Assembly: GCF_009796745.1 (NCBI RefSeq) | Contig: NZ_CP047024.1 | Coordinates: 4,340,001 to 4,404,000, forward strand | Length of the DNA stretch: 64,000 nt | Direction of reading: 5' to 3' | Source: Paraglaciecola sp. L1A13 | GTDB taxonomy: Bacteria; Pseudomonadota; Gammaproteobacteria; Enterobacterales; Alteromonadaceae | Part shown: one piece after another, positions 38,680 to 48,483 of the stretch | Position numbering within the stretch: position 1 is the first letter of the stretch | Layout of the letters: every line of letters starts with the position of its first letter | Position numbers and translations under genes: made by a program | The notes under the pieces: model-generated | Database searches by the model: none | What the model saw: the letters and a program-made list of their open reading frames with translations, nothing else | Told to the model about the DNA's origin: nothing

Positions 38680-41025
38680 TTAGCTACCAAAGAGCCTTTC
38701 CCATAGTGACTTTTTCAGCGGGCCACGCACTTCCCCATTACAGGTTTTTGGTACGGGGGGCAGCGCATCTAAAATAGCCGGTACACTAATGGTATTTGCA
38801 CATCCTGGGCGACTAACGGCACCGCTAGTCTCATCAAAATGTGCAATCCCTAGTCCTTTTGGATAGCGACGCACTAATGACTTAGGTTGCTGCTGCTTCT
38901 GGTAACCAATAAATAGTTGCATTGCACCGCTCGCACCGCCTAAGTTAATGGGTTGATTATCGTCTTTGCCCATCCAGCTAGTGACCAAGATATTGTTGTC
39001 GAAACCGCTAAACCAACTATCTCGATAGTCATCAGTGGTACCTGTTTTACCCGCCATATTAATATCGCCAAACTCCTTTTTGATTTGTTTTGCGGTGCCC
39101 TCAAGCGTAACTTTATGTAGCGCGTAATTAAGTAGATACGTCGCTTTCAAATCAGCTCTTTGTTCGCCACGATTGCTGAATTGCCATAACGGTTTATTTT
39201 TTGGCGATAGAACAGACGTGACCGCATGCAGAGGGATATACCGACCATTATTGGCGATGGTCTGATACATTTGATTGACTTGAATCGGCGAAAAGTTAAC
39301 GGCACCGAGCGTCATGGCAGGATAAATATCGATGGGCTCATTAACCCCCAAACGCCTAACTGTTGCTGCAATATCATCTAATCCAACGGCCATGCCTAAG
39401 TTGACTGTCGGCACATTTAGCGACTGGGTTAATGCTTCAACTAGTGTTACTTGACCACGAAATTTTTTATCCGCGTTTTTTGGCTCCCACATTTTACCGT
39501 AGGTACTTTTAAGTTGAATAGATTCGTCTTTTAGTGGCGTTGCCAAATTATATTGAGACGCCCGCTCAAGCGCCGTTAAATAAATAGCAGGCTTAATCAG
39601 TGAGCCTATTGCACGTTTTGCGTCCAATGCACGGTTAAAGCCCTGAAACTGGGGATTAGCGTCTCCAACCATCGAGCGTACTTCACCACTTTTGATATCA
39701 GTCACCACCATAGCTGCCTGCAATTCCGTTAACTTCATGCGTTTCTGCTGAGTCTTCACGCCTGCGTTAACGGCCTTTTCGGCTTTTCGCTGGGCAACGG
39801 AGTCAAGTGTGGTGAAGACTTTCAAGCCGGATTCACGCATGTTCGGGTCGGCCAACACGTTTTTTAGCTCCCGGCGGACTAAGCCCATAAATGCAGGATG
39901 CTTTCCAGATATTAAACTGGCACCCGTTGCTAAATTTAGCGGCTGGTTAATTGCATACTCATATTGACTACGCTGTAATTCGTTATTCTCGAATAATACT
40001 CTTAGTACTAGATTACGCCGCTCAGTCACGCGCTCTGGGTGTCTACGGGGATTATAATAAGATGGTCCTTTGATGATCCCCACGAGCGTCGCAATTTCAG
40101 CTACGTTCAATTCAGCAAGCGGGCGGTCAAAATAAAATAAACTCGCCAAACCAAAGCCATGTACACCGGTATTTCCATTTTGCCCAAGAAATACTTCATT
40201 CAAGTACGCTTCGATAATTTCATCTTTGCTGTATCGGGCGTCTATAATCAGTGCCATTAGGGCTTCTTTTGCTTTACGTACAAGTGATTTTTCATTGGTT
40301 AAAAATAAATTTTTAACCAATTGCTGGGTCAACGTGCTCCCCCCTTGAACCGCCCGTCCTGCTGAAATATTTGCCAGCAACGCACGTAGAATAGATAACG
40401 GAGCAATACCGTAATGCTTATAAAAATCTTTGTCTTCCACCAGTACTAAGGCTTTAATCAAAGACGGCGGTACGCCATCTAAATTGACCAGCATTCTGTC
40501 TTCACGCCCACTGCTCATCAGGCGCGTGACCAACCAAGGCTCCAAATAAATATCGCTGAGCGTGTCGTTACTGTCTAAATTACGCAGGGCGCTAATGCGG
40601 CCGTTGGCCAGCGTGATATCTACCGCAACCTCTGTCTCATCCCCATGGGGGAAGTGAAATGCTCTGCGCTGAATACGCAAACCTGTGGCCTTAAGTTGGT
40701 ACTCCCCCGTATCGTCCGCATGTCGGACCTTGCGATATCCTAGTAATTCCAACTCTTCAACAATTTCTTGAATCGTGATTTCTTGCTTCAATTCCAAATG
40801 CATTGGACGTGCAAAAATTTGTGCCGGTACTTGCCATTTATTACCGCTAAACTGTTTAACAATCTGCGCATCTAGATACACGCCATAAGCGGCAATAACA
40901 GCAGCAATAATGATTAGTAAGCGCCACCAATTACGCTTTATCCACGCCCAGGGATGCAGGCGACTCCATAACGAAGACGAAGCAGATTTAGTGGACTTAG
41001 AATTGCTTTTAGCCGTTTTTTTCAT
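38680..41025 (-). CDS. mrcB: Penicillin-binding protein 1B
   Basis: Bifunctional class A PBP (781 aa) that polymerises and cross-links peptidoglycan. A cytoplasmic basic tail and one membrane helix (about 35-50) come first, then a UB2H-like domain (about 65-150), where LpoB-type activators bind in E. coli. The glycosyltransferase domain has its catalytic Glu in EDKDFYKHYG (E197) and GGSTLTQQLVKN. The transpeptidase domain has SLIK (S475, K478), SLN (535) and KTGTT (660). All catalytic motifs are intact. The mrcB-hrpB-thpR neighbourhood is also known from E. coli (ligT-hrpB-mrcB). Confidence 0.96.
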   Translation of the reverse strand: MKKTAKSNSKSTKSASSSLWSRLHPWAWIKRNWWRLLIIIAAVIAAYGVYLDAQIVKQFSGNKWQVPAQIFARPMHLELKQEITIQEIVEELELLGYRKVRHADDTGEYQLKATGLRIQRRAFHFPHGDETEVAVDITLANGRISALRNLDSNDTLSDIYLEPWLVTRLMSSGREDRMLVNLDGVPPSLIKALVLVEDKDFYKHYGIAPLSILRALLANISAGRAVQGGSTLTQQLVKNLFLTNEKSLVRKAKEALMALIIDARYSKDEIIEAYLNEVFLGQNGNTGVHGFGLASLFYFDRPLAELNVAEIATLVGIIKGPSYYNPRRHPERVTERRNLVLRVLFENNELQRSQYEYAINQPLNLATGASLISGKHPAFMGLVRRELKNVLADPNMRESGLKVFTTLDSVAQRKAEKAVNAGVKTQQKRMKLTELQAAMVVTDIKSGEVRSMVGDANPQFQGFNRALDAKRAIGSLIKPAIYLTALERASQYNLATPLKDESIQLKSTYGKMWEPKNADKKFRGQVTLVEALTQSLNVPTVNLGMAVGLDDIAATVRRLGVNEPIDIYPAMTLGAVNFSPIQVNQMYQTIANNGRYIPLHAVTSVLSPKNKPLWQFSNRGEQRADLKATYLLNYALHKVTLEGTAKQIKKEFGDINMAGKTGTTDDYRDSWFSGFDNNILVTSWMGKDDNQPINLGGASGAMQLFIGYQKQQQPKSLVRRYPKGLGIAHFDETSGAVSRPGCANTISVPAILDALPPVPKTCNGEVRGPLKKSLWERLFGS

Positions 41026-41168
41026 ATTTTTTACAGACTTACCTTAAAAATAGAATCAACCACGAATGGTGTCAGTCGTTTATTATGAACGCATAGTATT
41101 ATTTTGTTTAGACAACAGGTGAACAGTAGGAATCTGGTTGTCAGAAAACACGCGCATATCCTAGCAGT

Positions 41169-43649
41169 TCACTGGTTATTGCTCATCTTCTTTTTCGTTT
41201 TGCTTGTGGCTAACGCATTCGCAGGATCATCAGGCCAATAGTGCTTTTGATAACGTCCTTTCATTTCTTTTTGCACCTCCTTATAGCTGCCTTGCCAAAA
41301 ACCCGCCAGATCCTGAGTTTGCTGCAATGGCCTGCCTGCGGGTGACAACAAAACCATCTGTACTTTGACTTGTCCCCGAGCAACCATCGGGGTATCGGCA
41401 AGGCCGTATACTTCCTGCATTCTAACCGCCAGCGAGACACTGCCATGGTCGTCATATTTTAAGGCAATGCGACTTGTACTAGGCACAGTTATTTTGCTGG
41501 GTAACAACTGATTAAGTAATTGCTGCGCAGTGTAATCAAGTTGATTTAACAGTAGAGCCTTAAAATCTAATTTGCTTAGTTGCTGCCAGCTCAACACATC
41601 TGACAAATAGGGTAACAACCAATTATCAATAGTAGCCATCAACCCGACTTCACTCACATCCGGCCACTGTCTATCAGTTAAATAAGTGTGAGCAATTCTC
41701 AATCGATATATCAATTGCAGATCATTCTCACTAAAGGGCAATGCCATAACACCACGGCGGTTAATCTGCTCGCGCCAGATCTGATGTATTTGGTCGCTAC
41801 TGGGCTTTCCTGACGGGGTCTGTTTAAGAACAATATGACCCAACCGTTGAAGAGAATGAGCGGAAATAGCCTCCCGTGTTTCATCCCACTCACAGCGCAT
41901 TTCTTTATTAATAAGGTGAGAAAAGTACTGCTCGATTTGGACTATATTAATGGGCTCTGCCAGTGTGATACGTGCATTACTCTGGTATTTATCGCTGAGT
42001 AACATTTGCCCTATGGCTATCCATGGTTGGCCAACTAACGGGTCGTTATCACTCAACTGAGCCCCTGTGCCATCTACTAAAGCGTAACGTCCAGCGCCGC
42101 TGCTTTTTCCTATCCATTGTGGGAAGGCAAACCCGAGCAATATTCCCGTGTCGTCTAGCGGCCAAGATGCATCACCACATCCCAACTTTTTATACCACTG
42201 GCGTATCCCGCGCCACAATGGATGACTTTTTTGTTGTTGTAATAATGATAAGCGTTCATAACAAAGGCTACCTGCTTGATTTCCTAGTGGGTCCTTATCC
42301 TCAAGGAGCACAGCAATTGCGCACGCTAAACTTTGATGTCCAGCCCCAAGGGCTTTACTTTTTAACAGCATGGTTGCGATATTTGCCTGCCCGCCCAAAG
42401 CATGTACCGCTTTACCATGAGTGCTAACCTGATGATGTTCATCAAGTACCTGCAATCCCATCAGCACCGAGTGTGCCTGTTTAAGTTGAGCGTCACTGGG
42501 TGTGTCAATTAATGCTAAATCGTTGATCTTTGCGCCCCAAACACTCGCTTCTAATAAAAAAGGGGATAGGTCGCTGGTTAAAATTTCTGCTTGACCGTGT
42601 TCAATCAGACGCTGATGCTGCTCTTTGCTCCACAAACGATAACACACACCGGAACTCAATCGCCCTGCTCGCCCCATTCGTTGCGTAGCGGATGACTTTG
42701 AAATCATATGGCTGTGAAGTTGTGTTAAGCCCTTACTTAGTTGATAAACCGCACTTTTTTGCATACCGCTATCAACGACAATCGTTATACCTTCTATGGT
42801 CAAACTTGTTTCAGCAATATTAGTAGCGAGAATGATCTTTCGTTTGCCATCTGGGTCAGCGATTAAGGCAGCTTCTTGAGTGACTATGTTTTGCTGTGAA
42901 AAAAGACAATGGATCTTTACATCACTTGTTATTTTTTGTTCTAACAATCTCGCGCAGCGTAAAATTTCACCTTGCCCAGGCAGAAAGACCAGAATATCCC
43001 CTTGGTGCTCGGCTGCCGCAAGCACGGTTAAACTTGCGACTTTTTCGACCAATGAGGCACTTGTAGAATTAGGGCGGTAGTAGGTTTCAACGGAATAACT
43101 TCGCCCCTCACAAGCAATCTGTTTGGCCTTTGGCAACAACTCACCGAGACTGGCCACATCTAACGTGGCAGACATAATCAGTAGACGTAAATCGTCGCGC
43201 AGAACATCCTGAACTTCCAAACACAAGGCCAGCGAGAAATCAGCATGTATGCTACGTTCATGAAACTCGTCAAATATAACGAGTCCTACTCCCGGTAATT
43301 CCGGATTACTCTGTAGCATCCTAGTGAGAATGCCTTCAGTCACAACTTCTAAACGTGTTGCCTTGCTGCTGCGGCTTTCACCACGAATGCGATAACCCAC
43401 GGTTTGCCCCACATCTTCACCTAATTGCTTGGCCAGATAATGGGCTATATTGCGCGCGGCAATGCGCCTAGGTTGCAACATAATTATTTTTTGCTCGGAG
43501 AACTGTGCAAGCCTTAACAGTGACAAGGGCACACACGTCGATTTTCCTGCACCAGGTGGGGCAACTAAGATCACATCCCTTAGCGCAAGCGCATGGTGTA
43601 GCTGGGGAATAATAGTTTCTACTGGCAGGGTGCTTTTTACAAACGACAA
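41169..43649 (-). CDS. hrpB: ATP-dependent RNA helicase HrpB
   Basis: DEAH-box type helicase of 826 aa. Walker A is APPGAGKSTCVPL, the DEAH variant is FDEFHERS, motif III is MSATLD, and motif VI is QRMGRAGRLSSGVCYRLW. The HrpB-specific C-terminal part (LLLSPAGRPLQQTQDLAGFW and the trailing KEMKGRYQKHYWPDDP) confirms HrpB rather than HrpA. The function of HrpB in cells is poorly defined. It lies between mrcB (same strand) and thpR (divergent, start codons about 100 bp apart), preserving the E. coli order. Confidence 0.96.
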   Translation of the reverse strand: MSFVKSTLPVETIIPQLHHALALRDVILVAPPGAGKSTCVPLSLLRLAQFSEQKIIMLQPRRIAARNIAHYLAKQLGEDVGQTVGYRIRGESRSSKATRLEVVTEGILTRMLQSNPELPGVGLVIFDEFHERSIHADFSLALCLEVQDVLRDDLRLLIMSATLDVASLGELLPKAKQIACEGRSYSVETYYRPNSTSASLVEKVASLTVLAAAEHQGDILVFLPGQGEILRCARLLEQKITSDVKIHCLFSQQNIVTQEAALIADPDGKRKIILATNIAETSLTIEGITIVVDSGMQKSAVYQLSKGLTQLHSHMISKSSATQRMGRAGRLSSGVCYRLWSKEQHQRLIEHGQAEILTSDLSPFLLEASVWGAKINDLALIDTPSDAQLKQAHSVLMGLQVLDEHHQVSTHGKAVHALGGQANIATMLLKSKALGAGHQSLACAIAVLLEDKDPLGNQAGSLCYERLSLLQQQKSHPLWRGIRQWYKKLGCGDASWPLDDTGILLGFAFPQWIGKSSGAGRYALVDGTGAQLSDNDPLVGQPWIAIGQMLLSDKYQSNARITLAEPINIVQIEQYFSHLINKEMRCEWDETREAISAHSLQRLGHIVLKQTPSGKPSSDQIHQIWREQINRRGVMALPFSENDLQLIYRLRIAHTYLTDRQWPDVSEVGLMATIDNWLLPYLSDVLSWQQLSKLDFKALLLNQLDYTAQQLLNQLLPSKITVPSTSRIALKYDDHGSVSLAVRMQEVYGLADTPMVARGQVKVQMVLLSPAGRPLQQTQDLAGFWQGSYKEVQKEMKGRYQKHYWPDDPANALATSKTKKKMSNNQ

Positions 43650-43750
43650 GGTTTTATCTCATACAAATTAACGATACCGACCAACAAATAAGGTCATTGA
43701 CTAGTGTATCCTGTAGAGGTGATATTTTCAGGCATTTTCAGGAGTTTTAT

Positions 43751-44281
43751 ATGCGTGCATTTTTTGCCCTTACCCCACCCCCAGCAACGAAACTGGCTAT
43801 CGAAGCGTGGCGAGAAAAAGCCTTTCCGCATTTTATGAGCCCAGTAAAAGCGAGTAACTTTCATATTACGTTGGCCTTTTTAGGGCAAATCTCTGAATCT
43901 CAACTAGACACCTTAAGTCGGTACCTTGACAGCCACTTAAAGACTAAGTGTTTCTCGTTAACCTTAGATTATTTGGGATATTGGTCGAAGCCAAAGGCGT
44001 TATGGATAGGCAACACGGATGTACCCAAACCGCAACTCGATTTGGTAGCTCTATTGCACAAGGCGGCAATAAATAGTGGTATAAGCATCCAAAAACGCGA
44101 CTATATTTCTCATCTAACTCTGGCTAGAAAATGTCACGAAAACCCTCCAGCACCATTAATTGAACCTAGTTTTACATTTAAAAATAGCGAGGTGACCTTA
44201 TATCAGTCTATCTCTACAGAACACGGAGTCATGTATCGCCCTTTGCTAGAATGGTCTTTACAGCCTAGCTTTTCGTTTTAA
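43751..44281 (+). CDS. thpR: RNA 2',3'-cyclic phosphodiesterase
   Basis: 2H phosphoesterase (LigT/ThpR) of 176 aa that opens 2',3'-cyclic phosphates. Both HxT motifs are present: NFHITLAFLG and SHLTLARKC. The ATG at 43751 begins MRAFFALTPP, typical of the family, and has AGGAG seven bases upstream. The open frame extends back to 43697, but that part is not homologous in kind. It is divergent from hrpB. Confidence 0.93.
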   Translation: MRAFFALTPPPATKLAIEAWREKAFPHFMSPVKASNFHITLAFLGQISESQLDTLSRYLDSHLKTKCFSLTLDYLGYWSKPKALWIGNTDVPKPQLDLVALLHKAAINSGISIQKRDYISHLTLARKCHENPPAPLIEPSFTFKNSEVTLYQSISTEHGVMYRPLLEWSLQPSFSF

Positions 44282-44384
44282 GCAAAAATTAACGACAATT
44301 CCGTCAATCAATAACGATTCGCTATTTACCTTAAGGAGCTAGCGAGGTAAAACAGGTGCAAATTTCAGAAGTGATGATTTACTC

Positions 44385-45239
44385 ATGCAACAAACCTTAA
44401 GATTGGTCATAGATTGTCCCGATCAAGTTGGCCTTGTGGCCAGTGTTAGTCAATTTTTGGCTCAACATAACGCGACTATTGTAGAAGCGAGCCATCATAC
44501 CGATCTGCAAACAGGTCGTTTTTTTATGCGCCATGAAATACGTACCGACTCACTAACCATGGACATAGACCAAATTAGACAAGCATTTATGCCCATAGCC
44601 GACTCGTATTCCATGAATTGGAAACTAGTTGATTCTCGGAATAAGCCCAAAATGGCGCTACTTGCCAGTCATGAATCCCATTGTTTAATGGACTTATTAC
44701 ACCGCTGGCATAGCAAAGAATTGTATTGTGATATTCCCTGTATTATTGCCAATCATCCACAAATGAAACAATTTGCCGATTGGCACAGCATTCCTTTTCA
44801 TTGGATTGACTTTAAAACCTTGGGTAGAGAAGCTGCTTTCGCTCAGATCAGTCAGTTAATTAAGCAATACGACATTGATTTAACCGTACTTGCGCGCTTT
44901 ATGCAGATTTTACCTGAATCCCTGTGTCAAGAATTAGCTGGCCGCGCTATCAATATTCACCACAGTTTTTTGCCCTCATTCGCCGGCGCCAAACCCTATC
45001 AACAAGCATATGATAGAGGTGTAAAACTTATCGGCGCTACCTGTCACTATGTTACCAGTGATCTAGATGAGGGACCGATTATCGAACAAGAAGTCATGCG
45101 AATTTCCCATAGCGACTCCGCTCAGGATATGGTTCGAAAAGGTAAAAACTGCGAGAAAACAGCACTTGCTAACGGTGTTCGTTATCATTTAGAGGACAGG
45201 GTGATTATTCATCGTTCTAAAACAGTGGTGTTTGCATAA
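44385..45239 (+). CDS. purU: Formyltetrahydrofolate deformylase
   Basis: Hydrolyses 10-formyl-THF to formate and THF, balancing one-carbon pools and supplying formate for purine synthesis. It has an N-terminal ACT domain (LRLVIDCPDQVGLVASVSQFLAQHNATIVEASHH) and a formyltransferase-like catalytic domain with NIHHSFLPSFAGAKPYQQAYDRGVK, HYVTSDLDEGPII and the catalytic Asn-His-Asp pattern. The length of 284 aa is normal. It is a single gene about 100 bp after thpR, and ends convergent to the next gene. Confidence 0.96.
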   Translation: MQQTLRLVIDCPDQVGLVASVSQFLAQHNATIVEASHHTDLQTGRFFMRHEIRTDSLTMDIDQIRQAFMPIADSYSMNWKLVDSRNKPKMALLASHESHCLMDLLHRWHSKELYCDIPCIIANHPQMKQFADWHSIPFHWIDFKTLGREAAFAQISQLIKQYDIDLTVLARFMQILPESLCQELAGRAINIHHSFLPSFAGAKPYQQAYDRGVKLIGATCHYVTSDLDEGPIIEQEVMRISHSDSAQDMVRKGKNCEKTALANGVRYHLEDRVIIHRSKTVVFA

Positions 45240-45279
45240 GTGAGACTGTTCAAGGAAAATTAAACTATCAAATCGCAGT

Positions 45280-45873
45280 TTAAAAATTTGCTACATAGAC
45301 AATATTAATATGTTTATCGGTGCGCCCTTGTCCTAACCATGTTTGGGTCGCATCGTTCGCCTGCCAAAGTGCTTTAGAAAGAGCCACCTCTACATATTGG
45401 TGATCAGAATCAAGGGTAAAACGCGAGCTCAGCAGCCATTTATCGCTCGCAGGAAGCTGAATATCAGCACCTTGTGATGTTTCAAGATTAGTATCCATTT
45501 GTTTCACATAACCCAAGCCTAAACTAATCTGATGATTGACGCGGTAACGAGGTAAAATGGCCCATTGACGTGAGGTTGTTTTTTGATTGTGCGCTCCCCA
45601 ACTTAGCTCACCTTTTACATAACCTATTTGCGTTTCGATAAAAATATATTCACCCAATTCTTGATGAAAGCTGAGCTGATAATCCCGTTGGTGGCAACCA
45701 TCGAATTTAATGCTTTTCTTGTTAAAATCGAGATCAGCACTTTGCGGTAATGATTGCTTTAGCCAGTTTAATGTCTCTACCCAATTTAACTCTGCCGCGG
45801 AAGCTTTGAAGGTAAAGCAGAATATAAAAATACATAAGACAATGCGCAAAGTTTTATCTCTACCGAAGTTCAT
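45280..45873 (-). CDS. Secreted protein with beta-strand-rich, outer-membrane-like sequence
   Basis: A 197-residue exported protein of unknown family. The signal peptide covers the first 26 or so residues (LRIVLCIFIFCFTFKASA, cut before AELNWVE). The mature part consists of alternating strands (RQWAILPRYRVNHQISLGLGYV; KWLLSSRFTLDSDHQYVEVALSKALW) and ends in an aromatic strand (HINIVYVANF), as in small outer membrane barrels. It is divergently arranged with the porin operon (262 bp between) and convergent with purU. Function unknown. Confidence 0.6.
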   Translation of the reverse strand: MNFGRDKTLRIVLCIFIFCFTFKASAAELNWVETLNWLKQSLPQSADLDFNKKSIKFDGCHQRDYQLSFHQELGEYIFIETQIGYVKGELSWGAHNQKTTSRQWAILPRYRVNHQISLGLGYVKQMDTNLETSQGADIQLPASDKWLLSSRFTLDSDHQYVEVALSKALWQANDATQTWLGQGRTDKHINIVYVANF

Positions 45874-46135
45874 TAGAATCGTAAATGTAGCCTGTATTTA
45901 CAGATTATGGGTATTAACTCACATTACTAGGTATGTAATTTCATACTCGTTAAATGGTAAAGCTGTCTATAATCACAAACATTCAGTACGAGGAAAGTCA
46001 AAACGATAAGCACTGCCCCAATATAAAATGTCAGGTGCTTTGTAGGTAATGAATTGATGCTGTGATATCGTTTATTACCCAGAGCAAAAGCTGTGCCGCG
46101 ATCTAAAACGCAAAATTTCGAGTGTATATTCGACC

Positions 46136-47407
46136 ATGAAAAATATCTTAAAAACACATCTTCGTCCCATAATTTGCCTATTTTTTGTAAATGTACTTTG
46201 CGTTAATATCGCGCACGCGGCGGATGACATGTTCAAGTTCAATGGCTTCGCTACCCTAGGGGCAATATATAACGATAGCGATGATCTCGGATTTCATCCT
46301 AACTTCAAAATTCCAGCCCAACGCAGCTTTTCATTTGCGCCTGACTCTTTAATTGGAGCGCAGGTCAACATCAACGTGAATGCCCAGTGGGATGCGGTTG
46401 TTCAAGCGGTTTATCGAGACAAACTCGATGATTCAGCGCTTAATTATTTAGATGTTGCCTTTTTACGTTATCACGTAAATAACAACTGGGAAATTCGCGC
46501 TGGGCGCATGAACACTGACATTTATTTTTTATCTGAATATAAATCAGTTGGTTATGCATACTTGTGGGCTAGACCTCCCTCTGAGTTTTACGCAAAAGTG
46601 TCATCTGTATCCCAATTTGAAGGTGCAGACCTGTTATATAAACATTCATTGGGAAATGGTTTTCTACAACTTAAATTGGGTTATGGGGAAACCGACGCGA
46701 CAGTTGCAACAACGGGCTCAGCGGTAGATATTAATTTCGGTAATATGCTAATAGCATCAATGACTTATCAACAAGACAATTGGCAGATAAGGGCTTCATT
46801 TCTGGATACAAAAGTGGATGAGTACGGCGCCGACTTAAGCGTAATTGATGACGCAATTGCTCTGTTCCCTCCTTCTATTTGGCCAGGCGGTCCCGAGCTA
46901 CTAGATAGGTTTGATTTTGTTGGCAAAAAACAACAATTTTTTGGTTTGGGCTACCAATATGACAATGACTTATGGTTAGTCCAATCAGAGATAGGATTTA
47001 TTGACTCCGAATGGGATATAGAGCGAGATACCCTATCGGGTTACGTCAGTTTGGGCTATCAACCCGGCAATATTACCTATTACGCGACCATTTCAGCGAT
47101 ACATCCGACTAAGGATAATTTTAGCGACGATGTGGGGGAAATTTCATCTGACGCTTCCGCGACGATTGTGGCCGTTATTCAGTCTTTTAGTCCCATAATT
47201 AAAGAATCATTAGAAAATAACAGAATTAAACAACACACTTTTAGCGTGGGCGCTAAATGGCAGATATCGCCCTCTCTGGTGGCGAAACTTCAGGTCGATT
47301 ATAGTGTTATATCAGATAATGGTTTCGCGTTATGGCGAGTTTATGAAGAGCCTGAGTCAGGCCAAAAAGTAACAGTATCCAGCCTTAACCTTAACTGGAT
47401 ATTCTGA
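46136..47407 (+). CDS. Putative porin, first gene of a porin/PBP-like/PqiA operon
   Basis: A 423-residue outer membrane barrel candidate. It has a signal peptide (cut near AHAAD) and a first strand FKFNGFATLGAIYND. A region near residue 120 (YHVNNNWEIRAGRMNTD) matches the loop and strand style of OprO/porin relatives, and the terminal strand VSSLNLNWIF ends in Phe. It lacks the DcaP pattern of the porin at 1805. The next gene starts one base after the stop, so the two are certainly co-translated. The neighbouring phosphate-binding-like protein suggests an oxyanion, but substrate specificity is not readable. Confidence 0.7.
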   Translation: MKNILKTHLRPIICLFFVNVLCVNIAHAADDMFKFNGFATLGAIYNDSDDLGFHPNFKIPAQRSFSFAPDSLIGAQVNINVNAQWDAVVQAVYRDKLDDSALNYLDVAFLRYHVNNNWEIRAGRMNTDIYFLSEYKSVGYAYLWARPPSEFYAKVSSVSQFEGADLLYKHSLGNGFLQLKLGYGETDATVATTGSAVDINFGNMLIASMTYQQDNWQIRASFLDTKVDEYGADLSVIDDAIALFPPSIWPGGPELLDRFDFVGKKQQFFGLGYQYDNDLWLVQSEIGFIDSEWDIERDTLSGYVSLGYQPGNITYYATISAIHPTKDNFSDDVGEISSDASATIVAVIQSFSPIIKESLENNRIKQHTFSVGAKWQISPSLVAKLQVDYSVISDNGFALWRVYEEPESGQKVTVSSLNLNWIF

Positions 47408-47408
47408 T

Positions 47409-47837
47409 ATGCATTTTATAAGCAAAAGCGTATTGGGTTTAATGTTATTACTGTGCCTGCCCGTTTGCGCACAGGCTATGGTTGTGGTGGTAAGCAAGCA
47501 AAATCCCATCGATTCATTAAGCAAAACGCAAATCATCGATATTTACATGGGTCGCTATAATACGTTCCCAGACGGTGTGTTGGCAAAACCCCTTGACCGG
47601 GTAGCTGGTAGTCCTGAAAAACAGCGATTCTATCAAGAACTGGTGAGCAAGAGTGAGGCAAAAATTAATGCTTACTGGGCCCGTCTATTGTTTTCAGGCC
47701 GCGCAAGTCCGCCAAGTAGCTTCGACACTGACGACGAGATGCTTAATGAGCTTAAAACAACGCCCCAAGCAATTGGCTACTTATTAGAATCAGAAGTAGA
47801 TGATTCTTTGAAAGTCGTTTATCGTTTCGAAAAATAA
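47409..47837 (+). CDS. Short phosphate-binding-protein-like periplasmic protein
   Basis: A 142-residue exported protein (signal peptide cut near AQAM) with the fold pattern of the short PstS-like PBP group: VVVVSKQNPIDSLSKTQIIDIYMGR, KPLDRVAGSPEKQRFYQEL, then AYWARLLFSGRASPP and TPQAIGYLLES. A full PstS is roughly 320-350 aa, so this is a single-lobe version without ATPase or permease genes beside it. Proteins of this type often sit with porins and signalling proteins rather than transporters, so it may be a sensor or delivery protein. One base separates its ATG from the porin stop. Confidence 0.75.
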   Translation: MHFISKSVLGLMLLLCLPVCAQAMVVVVSKQNPIDSLSKTQIIDIYMGRYNTFPDGVLAKPLDRVAGSPEKQRFYQELVSKSEAKINAYWARLLFSGRASPPSSFDTDDEMLNELKTTPQAIGYLLESEVDDSLKVVYRFEK

Positions 47838-47858
47838 ATTAGATTTTTAGGACTTTTT

Positions 47859-48425
47859 TTGAAACGACATCTCTCATTCGCCTTAAACATTATCGCCATA
47901 GCTTTATTCATTCCTGGTATCACCCTACCCATGTTCGCATTAAATATGGAGATGACTGCGCTACTAAATGCCGCAGGGATTACTTCAACATTGATCGATA
48001 AAGATCTATCGATACTTAATACGGTTCAAGACCTGTGGAGTAGTGAGCGCTTTTTAGTGGCGGTGTTGATTTTTGTGTTCTCAGTATGCATTCCAATACT
48101 CAAAACTGCCTTAATGAGCCTTGCGTACTTTACCCGTAACGAAAATCTCAAGCTGCACATTACACAGTTTGTGGCAGCTATTGGTAAATGGTCCATGGCT
48201 GATGTATTTGTAGTGGCTATATTCTTAGCAATTCTATCTACAAATCATGCAGATACGTTTTCTCGTGAAACACTCAGTTTGTTTGGATTTGGTATTTCGA
48301 TTGATATAAGCACGCAAACTTTATCCGCCGCAGGAGATGGTTTTTTCTACTTTGTTGGGTATTGTTTGGTATCTTTATTAGCCAGTCATTTAGCGACCAC
48401 AACATATGTAATAAAACGCATATGA
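47859..48425 (+). CDS. PqiA-family (paraquat-inducible A) membrane protein
   Basis: A 188-residue inner membrane protein with four hydrophobic helices, including LNIIAIALFIPGITLPMFALNM at the start. WSMADVFVVAIFLAILS is a PqiA-domain signature, and a periplasmic-facing loop lies around residues 35-60. It is half the size of two-domain PqiA, so it has a single PqiA domain. It begins with TTG; AGGA lies six bases upstream, and no ATG is better placed. It closes the porin operon, 21 bp after the PBP-like gene, and is followed by a strong terminator. PqiA proteins partner MCE-domain lipid carriers; none is next to it. Confidence 0.85.
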   Translation: MKRHLSFALNIIAIALFIPGITLPMFALNMEMTALLNAAGITSTLIDKDLSILNTVQDLWSSERFLVAVLIFVFSVCIPILKTALMSLAYFTRNENLKLHITQFVAAIGKWSMADVFVVAIFLAILSTNHADTFSRETLSLFGFGISIDISTQTLSAAGDGFFYFVGYCLVSLLASHLATTTYVIKRI

Positions 48426-48433
48426 TTTAATAT

Positions 48434-48461
48434 AAAAAAAGCCGCTTTAGCGGCTTTTTTT
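48434..48461. terminator. Bidirectional terminator between PqiA-like and catalase genes
   Basis: AAAAAAAGCCGC-ttta-GCGGCTTTTTTT: a GC stem flanked by an A-run on one side and a T-run on the other, so it works in both directions between the convergent genes. Confidence 0.95.
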
Positions 48462-48483
48462 ATATCATTATTTTTGCCGTTGA

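Noticed and set aside
42023..42427. A 134-codon plus-strand frame inside hrpB
   Set aside because: Antisense shadow of hrpB, no domain features.
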